A DNA stretch of 64,000 nucleotides from Trachythela sp. YZ-2020 (Eukaryota > Cnidaria > Anthozoa > Malacalcyonacea > Clavulariidae), in NCBI GenBank assembly GCA_016169945.1, contig JADLSH010000138.1, positions 1,477,501 to 1,541,500 of the forward strand, in the 5' to 3' direction. Made by a program: the position numbers and the translations under genes. A model generated the notes under the pieces. The model was not told the DNA's origin. It saw only the letters and a program-made list of their open reading frames with translations, and made no database searches. Below, one piece after another: positions 55,741-64,000 of the stretch (the first letter of the stretch is position 1; each line of letters opens with the position of its first letter).

Positions 55741-55937
55741 TACCGTCTTACGCGGGGTGGGACAGCAGTCAAATTCGTCGCTACTCGTCAATTTGACTGC
55801 TGTCCCACCCCGCGTAAGACGGTATTGTTACCAGTTGTTTACGTCACGTCCACGATCATGCCCGAACAGTTCGTAGTATTATGAACATAGCCGAAATTGA
55901 GAGATTTTGGCTCCGTTCGTCGCTAAATTTGCCCGAG
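55628..55937. repeat. Perfect inverted repeat, two 148-bp arms
   Basis: The left arm is 55628-55775 and the right arm 55790-55937, with a 14-bp loop. I found no mismatch between the arms when reading them against each other. The left arm is continuous with the repeat block at 55476-55740, which also occurs (without the mirror copy) at 7081-7318. The right arm abuts the truncated recombinase frame of the DIRS-like element. Confidence 0.9.
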
Positions 55938-56219
55938 TTTTAGCAGGCGATAACGCAGCGAGAAACGTCTGTAATTCGACCTCCAAACGCGACTTTTGAC
56001 GTCCATAACACGTCGAAGTTTGTGCCGTCTGAAGGTCATGTACACGCTGATCTATCGCCGTTAAATCGAGTCTGATTGTTTGAGTAGCCGAAGGCCGAAC
56101 GGGATTGCGACCTGAAAATTGTTTAACACCACATGCTTGACAAAATGCCGCACAGTCGTCATTTGGATAATGGCATTCGCTACATGTCCTCGCCGGTCGC
56201 CATAACCGTGGAACCCCCT
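55936..56219 (-). pseudogene. Zinc-ribbon plus start of tyrosine recombinase ORF, truncated
   Basis: Just downstream of the RNase H stop, a third - strand frame reads RPARTCSECHYPNDD followed by CAAFCQACG, a C-x2-C-x10-C-x2-C zinc ribbon. Then come TIRLDLTAIDQRVHDLQTA and GRQKSRLEVELQTFLAALS. From memory, this layout heads the recombinase ORF of cnidarian DIRS-like elements. There is no upstream ATG in frame (a TAG precedes it), and the ORF is cut by the palindrome at 55937 before any catalytic R-H-R-Y residues. Confidence 0.5.
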
Positions 56220-56258
56220 AAACAAAGAAGCGGAGGTTGGGAACTACACGAGAAGTGC

Positions 56259-57488
56259 TTACACTCGAAAGGCCCAAAGGTCCCAGTCCAAAGGCCGGTA
56301 CTCGAAAGTCCCCGCGCGGGTTGGGAAGAGGAGAACACCAGTTTGAGCCTTCTCAGCTAATAGGACCTTATCCTGAGCACGTCCATTGACCAATGGCCAC
56401 CAGAAACGTCGTGGAAACATGTCGGGAAGGACAATCGTGAAACTGCATCCGGTGGAAAATAGGAAGCGTAGGACAGGGGCAATGATTTGAAACGGCGGGA
56501 ACACGTATGCGTTTTCTGCGCGATCTAAGGACTGTGCGAACAAATTAACCCCAGCGGAGTCTGGCGTTGGCCAAGGAGTGTAATGACGTAGCGGCACGCC
56601 GTCAGGACCATGATGCACGTTAGAATCAAGGGACATAAGATCGACCGTATGAGGTCCCCAACGACTTTGTAAATCTTGCCATGCTTGATCGGCAAGCATG
56701 CAATCAGCAACAGACAAAACTCTAGACGGGGCATCCGCACAATTCTCTTTGGAAGGCACGTACGACAGTGTGAGTCCAATATTAGCGCGCAGTGACAGCT
56801 CGTAGATAGACAGAATAACTGCTGAGAGCTCGGCACTTTTACCCCCTTGATTCTGCCATGCTTTGACAAGACTCAGACTATCCGAATGTGCATCAACGCG
56901 GCAATTAGACCATGATCGAACAGCAACAGAAAGTGTTTTCAGAAGGGCGAGAGCCTCCTTAACCACAATAGGCTTAGGCTGATCAACCGGCTCCCAATAA
57001 TCACGCAACGTGAGAGGTGCGCCATTCAGTGGAAACACGACTCCTCCCCAACCGGAGTTAGAGGCGTCCGCAAAAAACTTGAGCACATAGTGTCGCTCGT
57101 CAAACCATGGCAGATGGCCTTTCCAGTTATCCAGGAACCGCCAGAACACGATCTGCTCGCGTAATGCGCCGGAGACATCAATTGGTCCCGCGAACCTCTG
57201 ATTCGATCCAATAACACGATAAATTACGCGAGTGTATTGCAATAGAGCAGCAGGTACTGCAATAGAAAATGACGTTGTCTTTCCCGCAAAGCGCTGCAAC
57301 AGTTGAAGATCGACTTGCTCCCGAGATAAAATCTCTTCCCTTAATACGCGAAACTTCTCTTTCTTGTCGTCTGGCAGAACGAACGCCATGAGTAGAGAAT
57401 GCGATAGATAACCCAAAAAACGCACAATTTGGGAAGGTATCAAGGAAGATTTGGCGAGAGCGATGGTATAACCTAGGAGCGTGAGCAC
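56259..57488 (-). pseudogene. Reverse transcriptase thumb and RNase H (DIRS-like), 3' part of the broken pol
   Basis: An open frame of 409 residues continuing the polymerase after the frameshift. It starts near LGYTIALAKSSLIPSQ with VRFLGYLSHS and LQRFAGKTTSFSIAVPAALL. The RNase H domain follows, with FFADASNSGWGGVVF (first aspartate), a later glutamate region (VVKEALALLKTL), AHSDSLSLVKAW and SKENCADAPSR. The C-terminal tail (YVFPPFQIIAPVLRFL) is typical of this group. The frame ends in TAA at 56257-56259. This half looks intact, but the polymerase as a whole is split. Confidence 0.8.
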
Positions 57489-58306
57489 CGCGGTAACAAT
57501 GTAAGCCGCAGCCTCTGCTTTTTCAAAATCAGACCAGGTGCAATCAGATGTGGAAACCAGCTGACCATTGTGTCGATCACCTTTAGGGTACGAATATAAC
57601 TAGTGGCCACCAAACCAGTCGAATGGTACACATACGCACTCGCCTTCCAGCCGAATGGTAACGAGGCATAAACAAAATAACAACCGTCCCAGCGCAGACC
57701 AAACATAGTACTACTAGATTGGGTAAGCATTAAGTGGTCATAGCCGCTCTTGTCATCACACACAGTCTGGAAATGACCACGACCAACATATCGTTGAAGG
57801 TCTGACAAATAATCCAAAGTAAATGGAAGATCACAAACCCAGAGGTTGAGAAACCGCTCGTCGTCGCACATCCGCGGCTTAGTTGGCTCGACGGTGATAG
57901 GCAGCACCAAATGGGGAGGCTGCACTTGACCGACAAACCCCCAAAATATTAAGGATCCTGTACGGACTCTCTCATGGATAGTCGTGCGAACAAAATCCTT
58001 GAAACGATCACAGGACGGGCTATTTGGGAATTCTCGCGAAGGTGGGTAGGCGGAATCGTAACGTTGGCCAGCAAACTTGCCTTTAAACGGCCGTAAATAT
58101 CGCCACACATCAACTCCATTCCGAATAAACGAGAGAACTTCTTCCGCCTCACCCGCAGGCACAATCTTTTCCCATTCGGTATAATGCTTGTGCAACTCCC
58201 CGGGGACAAATGAAGAAGGGTCACGGAAAATTACATCCCGCGCGCTCGCGTTAACCTGACCACGCGATACCATCAGCGGAGAGGGTCTAGGGCCGACAAT
58301 GGACAC
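57473..58306 (-). pseudogene. Reverse transcriptase N-terminal half, frameshifted (DIRS-like)
   Basis: Contains the RT fingers and palm: PTKPRMCDDERFLNLW, the motif A region VCDDKSGYDHLML and the motif B region ASLPFGWKASAYVYHSTG. After SYIRTLKV the frame changes, and the segment that should hold the Y-x-D-D active site is missing. Sequence just beyond, in the next frame, resumes at DRHNGQL, so a short deletion of the catalytic loop plus a frameshift is inferred. The reverse transcriptase is therefore inactive. Confidence 0.8.
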
Positions 58307-58911
58307 GGGCGAGCCCTGCCAATCGCACCATTGGATACACGGCCTCGGGTGTAGTCCACTGTAAAAAGACTGGTCGGTACTTATTCTTTGGCGCTTTTGG
58401 TGCTATAAAAAAACTGCTATACAAATGAAATACCAACCCGAGACCTTGCGAGTTCGCCCACTTCACTGTCGACCCCAGGCAACCCCTCACGAGGCATACG
58501 AGGCTGTAGAAAGCCCGCACCTAGGCCCAACAATGGCGAGGAGAAACACCAAGGAAGTGATGCATGATGCATCCCAAGAGAACCTTAGCTAAAAGACACG
58601 GTCCGCTGACCGTGCGTAGTCGTACGCGATCGATGTGGTCCGTTCTGCACTGCTAAACATAATCGGTCCAGTGCTAATGTGGCAGAATAAGACTCCGCCA
58701 GCCCCGCGTTTGGGTGTTTTTGAAAAATGTACGAATAGGGGAAATAAACAACAAACAAAACTATGTCTAAACCGAAAGTCATAGGAGGGCGCTTGCAATG
58801 CAACCAAAACCACATAGAAAAAATACACAAACAAATGATCAAAGACATATATTAAAATAGAACATTACAAAATCTCAAAGACACACGCACACTAATAATT
58901 TGGTGTTCAAA

Positions 58912-59406
58912 TCACACACTAGAATTCCGCGCCGGACAATGTCTCTGGAAATGACCGGTTCGGCCACAATTAAAGCACACGGATGTTGCAGGATTCGCCC
59001 CGCCACTACCACGACTAGGACGCCCACCAGGCGCTCGACCTCTAGCTTGGCGGAGATACGGGTGGGCGGCAGGCTGTCGACCGGTGTTAACGCTCCTTGT
59101 CATCTTCGCGATTGTTGTCGCAACCGCCGTCTCTTCTTTTGTGCCAAGCAACCGGATTATAACATCTCCAAACTCCGGACGATAAATCAACGGCCGCGTT
59201 TGTCGCAATATAGCTTCAAACTCTGCCGTCTTGGAGTGTTCGGCACACCTGGCCTGGTCAGCTAAGGTCTGAAGAGCCGAGGAAATCATCGTTGGATCCC
59301 GAAGTCTTAGGGGGGCCGAAGCAAGCTGGCGTACAAATTGTAAAGCAGCATCGACACCGCCGGATGGTGAACGATCCGCCTTTAAGGCCTGTACTTCTTC
59401 GCTCAA
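58912..59406 (-). CDS. Gag-like protein with CCHC zinc knuckle (DIRS-like element)
   Basis: An open frame of about 164 residues. It begins with a helical region, then an R/G/P-rich linker (RGRAPGGRPSRGSGGANP), and ends with a retroviral-type zinc knuckle, CFNCGRTGHFQRHC, with spacing C-x2-C-x4-H-x4-C. Such proteins package element RNA. There is no ATG at the N-terminus; the frame continues to a good splice acceptor (TTTCTAG|ATCGG, read on the - strand near 59430), so this is probably a downstream exon. The frame itself is intact. Confidence 0.75.
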   Translation of the reverse strand: MSEEVQALKADRSPSGGVDAALQFVRQLASAPLRLRDPTMISSALQTLADQARCAEHSKTAEFEAILRQTRPLIYRPEFGDVIIRLLGTKEETAVATTIAKMTRSVNTGRQPAAHPYLRQARGRAPGGRPSRGSGGANPATSVCFNCGRTGHFQRHCPARNSSV

Positions 59407-59924
59407 TAGTCTGAGTTGCTCCCCGATCTAGAAAGAGGAAAACAACACCATAATCGAGAGCTCGATGTACATAAACTTGTTGTACAACTCTTAATCAGTC
59501 ACTGCATGACAACGCCATTCACTAACATGCAGAATCATTTAAAAAAAATATGCACATACAAATAGAATTGTATAGTCAATGCACATACAACACCATAATC
59601 AAATGACCATGAATTAATTCAACAACTCATAAATTGATTCAACACGAACCAGTAATTAAATACAATTGTCATGCATGAGAACATCAAACATGATTATAAC
59701 GCTTCCTCAAACAAAGCTGGAAACGAACACCCATAATAGTTGCAGTAATGGATGCTCGACGAATACAGTAGGCGCATCACGACTAAAAACAGCCCCACTA
59801 TGAAACATCAAACGCAACTTAACATACCAAAACGGCCAGCCAATGTCAAAATTGGTCTTATCAAACACACGGTACTCGTACACAACTGTAAACTCGCCGA
59901 ACCGAGCCATTAATTACATACACA

Positions 59925-60655
59925 ACTGTAAATTGGCTACAAGTAACAAGCTATAATATCATGTATACATAGCTAGTCACAGTTGTAAATTGGCCTCAAC
60001 CAATACATGATTTTGCGACACAGTTGAAACTATTGGCCGCAGCCAATACGCTATATATATATATTAGAGACCTTAAGATTGAGGTTTAAAATTTTTACTT
60101 CAAACCTCAAACTGCAGTTTGAGGTTAGACGTCAGCGGTAATAAATTTTGAGGAGATTAAGATTGAAGTACAAACTCTGAGATGTCTTTGAGTATAACTC
60201 TGCCATCTTGTCTTGAAAGCTGTGCTTTATAGCCGTTTTTTCCAAGCTTAGTTTATTGTTATTTGTTTCAAAATAAGTGCAATATGAAGCTAAGATGATG
60301 TTTTAAACATTTATTCTAGTAAAACTAAAATATAGGTTGATATTTTCGAAAAATATCCTGAGGGATTATTCATACGCGAAAACAATTTCCACACGTTGAA
60401 AACCTGAAAATTTACCGCAAATTCGACCGCGGGAGTCTAGTCACGTGATCGCTAGCGGTTTGCGGTTTGAGGTATTCGTAAAAATACGTCAATCTTAAGG
60501 TCTCTATTATGGTCAACTGGCCCCAACCAAGACGTTATTTTGAGACACCGTTGCGGAAATTGGCCTGAATCAATACTTTATTTGAGACACAATTGTAAAT
60601 TGGCCTCAGCCAATACGCTACATTGTTGTCAATTGGCCACAACCAAGACAGTATG
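59925..60655. repeat. Diverged ~50-bp minisatellite (CAATTGGCC family), left part
   Basis: Units combine GTCAATTGGCC or GTAAATTGGCC with CAACCAAxACG and GAGACACAGTTGT. The array resumes at 63420-63860 beyond the large insertion. Confidence 0.8.
60067..60503. mobile_element. MITE with GAGACCTTAAGATTGA ends
   Basis: GAGACCTTAAGATTGAGG is mirrored by TCAATCTTAAGGTCTC. It is flanked by TATTA on both sides (60062-60066 and 60504-60508). It is inserted in the minisatellite and is non-coding. Confidence 0.8.
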
Positions 60656-60659
60656 TTAA

Positions 60660-63414
60660 AGTGCTTATGAACGCAAAATGGGTTTTTATTGATTCGGATA
60701 GAACATAAAAAGTTAGTTAATAAGTTCTAGATTAGTTTTTGGCTTAGACTTTTAGTTTCGGAGATATAAAGGCTCAAAGTCGTTATTTTGGAAAAAAAGT
60801 AGCGTCTTCCGGGGGACTGGGTCCCAGGAACGTGTGTATTTAATTTTACTATAAAAACAATTACATTTGGATAAATCATCTTGAAAAGTCGGCTATTTCT
60901 TGAGGAAAAAAACACATTTTTGAACTCAAACACATTTTTGAGTGTGTAAAGTAACCCTTCTAGTGGTTTGCATCGTCAATCGTGGAATATAGACGAAGGA
61001 ATGGATTTAAATGCGATTTCAAAGTCGATCGTGGAGACGACCATGACACTTGATGACAGTAACTTATGTCTATAAATTCTGGGACATAGATGCCTCTTGC
61101 TTATAAAATTCTTTCGAAAGAAGAAATAAATGAACGAATGCAAGGGTTAAAGGTTTGTTGGAATGGAACTTAAACCTTTTACTGCATTTTATAGTCTTCA
61201 TGCCTTCATGGACATGGGAATCGGTTGCATTTCATTTCTACACCTGCTTTAAAGTTGGTTCTCACTTTAGCAAGGAAGCTTGTTTCCCTACAAATTTTAC
61301 ATTCAAATTTGCCCAAAATTTGGACATTTTCAAGAATAGTAACTGGTTAACTGCAACTGGCCAACCCACAATCTAATGAAATTGGCCTCCATGTATATTC
61401 TCACAGAACCTTTCATAGAAAGATTGGTTGGCAGATTGTCATCTTTGTCCATGTAACTGAAAGATGATCAATACACGGATATCATAAACTGGATATATAG
61501 ATATATATATATGGAATTATTGTGACGACACTAAACATTAATTGCCACATAAATAGACTTAGAATAATATTCATCTTTTGAGAATGTTTTAGTGGGGGAA
61601 ACATATCTAATTTAATAAGCCATAAGGCCAGTATGTGATCTGTAAAACTTCATACTTTCTATTACAGTAGCTTTGCCTGTGTGGGCAGAGCAAACATGCT
61701 TCAACTTTCACATTAGATGTAAGATGTGTGGTGTGAGCGTGATGTTTGCTTTACTCATAGTGTACACACATCCAACTTTCTTGGCATGCCCACATAGCTG
61801 ATTTAAGTAACTCGGAAAGGTGCTTCTCTGTGCAGATAAACCGACTTCCTCCCCATGGAGGAAAATGGATGTTGACCCCCTCCCCTACCAGATGTCCTTG
61901 CACATTTTAAAAGTGGAATCTCTCCTTCCAGATGGGTAAAGTTCTTCCATAGTGGGAGTCTGGCTCTTTTCCAGGTAACCCATTACCCAAAAAGCAGCTA
62001 AAGTTTAGCCGATCCAATCAAGCGCAGTTAACCCATTAATTGGCAGTACTCTACCACTGATGAGTAAAATTTGCCAATTAATGGGTTAAGCCAATCCAAT
62101 CGATCAAGGGGCTGAGCTATTAAAAGTGAACTTGCCCCCAAGAGACAATAGAGTCACACTGCAACATATATTGATAAAGATGTTTAATAAATATTTAATT
62201 AAAAATGTTAATTCATCTTTCACCGATGGTTCCAGTTTACTTCACTGATAATCTAGATGAAATCACAAACAAATAGTTTAATGGGCTATACAATGTTGAA
62301 GTGTATCTCTCTATTTAGGGAATTTTCTGTTAGCCTCCCTAAGGTTCTTCAACATAGGTGGCTTAGGGACCAAGGCCTAACTGCAGAAATGCCTGATACT
62401 CAGGTTAAGGTGGTTCCACTAGTGGGACAGTGCAGCACTTGGTGATCAACTTTGTGCCAAATACATGTATCAATTAAACACATATCATCAGTATCTCACT
62501 GTCATATAAAACATGTGACATTGACCACATGTGTAGGATAATACAAGACACTGAAAGTCCACATATAAAGTAGGTTGAAGTCTAAAAGTAGAATGGCCTA
62601 TTAATTTATATTAGTTAAATACCATAAAGGCATTGTGATAATTTCCACATTGAAACATATATGATATATTATTCTATAACAGCAGTATGTAATCTCTCAG
62701 AGGTAGAAGCACTTCGATCGATTTGTGCGTCAACAAACACCGTTGTACACCGGACATGTCCGGCGCAGAACCTTTCATCCATACTGGCTTCAATGACATT
62801 GTATACTAAGCAAATAATATGCACATTTAGGTGACATGATTCAACGTTAAATATCCAAAGTTCATACGCGCGAATAGACATCATTGCATTTGTTAAAATC
62901 ACAGCTTACCTGTATGTTGATTCCTGTCCTATGTTGGGACAACTGGGTACATTTGTCTTTGTTTATAGGTCGATAACTATGGCCTGTATTTGCCACCAAA
63001 TGTCTCAGATCGATGAGTTTCGGTGCCCTCTTTTCTATCGGTTTAAAGCCGCAATAGGTGATTTATCATCCAAAAAAGGTGTCAGATAGCTAGATATAGT
63101 ACTGTTGGTACTTTCTGTGTAAGATCACGCACAAACGAAACATCGTTTAGACAAAATATGGAAAAAAACACAAGATATCGATATCTTCGCCATATATTTC
63201 TTAGTTGTTTATCAAAGTTGGGTTCCTGGGATCCAGGCCCCTTGGTGATATTTTGGTCGCGCTACTTTTTTTCAGAAAATGGCAAAATTTGCCTGTTTGA
63301 GCCTTTATATCTCCGAAACTAAAAGTCTAAGCCAAAAACTAATCTAGAACTTACTAACTAACTTTTCACGCCTTATCCGAATCAATAAAAACCCATTTTG
63401 CGTTCATAAGCACT
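60660..63414. mobile_element. 2.75-kb element with ~190-bp inverted ends and TTAA flanks
   Basis: AGTGCTTATGAACGCAAAAT is mirrored by ATTTTGCGTTCATAAGCACT, and the arms continue for about 190 bp (AAACTAAAAGTCTAAGCC region). TTAA stands at 60656-60659 and 63415-63418, and a sister minisatellite unit at about 63520 reads TATGTTAAGACAC uninterrupted. TTAA targets suggest piggyBac or Kolobok. No transposase frame was recognised; a small hairpin of TTAACCCATTAATTGGCA lies at 62030-62092. Confidence 0.7.
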
Positions 63415-63419
63415 TTAAA

Positions 63420-63865
63420 GACACATTCGTCAATTGGCGTCACCCAAAACGTCATCGAGACACAAGTGTAAATTGGCCTCAACCAAACCATATATTGTTG
63501 TCAATTGGCCACAACCAAGACAGTATGTTAAGACACGGTCGTCAATTGGCCTCAACCAAAACGTTATCGAGACACAGGTGTAAATTGACCTGAACCAATA
63601 CCATATATTGTTGTCAATTGGCCACAACCAAGACATTATATACTGAAACACTCTGATATACTGAAACACTCTGATACATTGGCCTCGAGCAATACTCAAT
63701 TGGCGACATAGTTGTAAACTGGCCGCAACCAATATGCTATATTGTTGTCAATTGGCCTGCTCTGTTGTCAATTGGCCTCGACCAAACCGGTATTTGCGAC
63801 ACAGTTGTCAATTGGCCTCAGCCAAACATTTTTTTTTCGCGACACAATTATAAATTGGCCTCAAT
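63420..63865. repeat. CAATTGGCC minisatellite, right part
   Basis: Continuation of the 59925-60655 array: about nine units containing TTGTCAATTGGCC and ACCAAxxC. The rest of the window to 64000 shows nothing further. Confidence 0.8.
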
Positions 63866-64000
63866 CCATACATTGGACGGAATAGTGTTGGCCGAATACA
63901 ATACACATTACTTTAATATTAGTAAAATTAAAGTTCAAAGCCAGAGAGCAAATCGACGTATCGTTGCTCTCAACCGTAGCGAGAAATCATTAACATGAAA

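Larger units (their letters stand above)
55936..59450 (-). mobile_element. Degenerate DIRS-like retroelement
   Basis: Read on the - strand the order is a gag-like ORF with a CCHC knuckle, a reverse transcriptase, an RNase H, and a short zinc-ribbon/recombinase N-terminal fragment. There is no aspartic protease, DDE integrase or LTR. The RT and RNase H motifs resemble the DIRS (tyrosine-recombinase) retroelements common in cnidarians. The 3' side is cut off by a perfect palindrome at 55628-55937, so the recombinase core is absent. The true 5' end is not determined. Confidence 0.75.

Noticed and set aside
58287..58848. Three short minus-strand open frames between gag and RT
   Set aside because: They have no recognisable motif and overlap each other in different frames.

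Overview
This is an intron-rich, AT-rich, repeat-packed eukaryotic window. I read it as an animal genome, most likely a cnidarian and perhaps an anthozoan or coral. The evidence is a spliced animal mitofusin gene, interstitial TTAGGG-type repeats, a CR1/jockey-like LINE, a DIRS-like retroelement with a CCHC gag, and very many foldback and hAT-type MITEs. The species-level guess is inference only.

The one clear host gene is a complete mitofusin on the + strand, 33601-47434. It has 20 coding exons totalling 2217 nt (738 residues), every junction is in phase, and all the GTPase motifs are present. It encodes the dynamin-like GTPase of the outer mitochondrial membrane that tethers and fuses mitochondria. 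Its introns are full of mobile DNA: a hAT MITE three bases past the exon 10 donor site, an array of ~285-bp repeats, a 1.28-kb long-terminal-inverted-repeat element, and in the last intron an inverted array of seven tRNA-like units. A decayed LINE (47530-50464) begins about 100 bp after the stop codon.

Layout. 1-9.5 kb: no host gene recognised; MITEs, a foldback element, a broken cysteine-peptidase-like fragment, and copy 1 of a repeat block shared with 54-56 kb. 9.5-15.2 kb: a giant foldback element carrying a stack of nested hAT-type insertions, each with 8-bp target duplications that can be read directly. 15.8-19.6 kb: a second element carrying a HIRAN-domain-like gene (+) and an unidentified two-exon gene (-). 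19.6-26.6 kb: dispersed repeats, a tRNA-like sequence, a foldback element, and a Mutator-like element with 9-bp target duplications. 27.1-31.7 kb: a 4.5-kb satellite of 21-bp units. 31.7-33.4 kb: a stray copy of mitofusin exon 10 with its flanks, then foldback repeats. 33.6-47.4 kb: mitofusin. 47.5-50.5 kb: LINE. 50.5-56 kb: repeats and a SWIM-finger-like remnant. 56-59.5 kb: DIRS-like element on the - strand. 59.9-63.9 kb: a diverged minisatellite interrupted by two insertions.

Apart from mitofusin, the coding signals are all, or almost all, from mobile elements. The very long open frames at 27-31.7 kb are by-products of the 21-bp repeat and are not treated as genes. All calls come from reading the sequence and recognising families from memory; no database search or alignment program was run.
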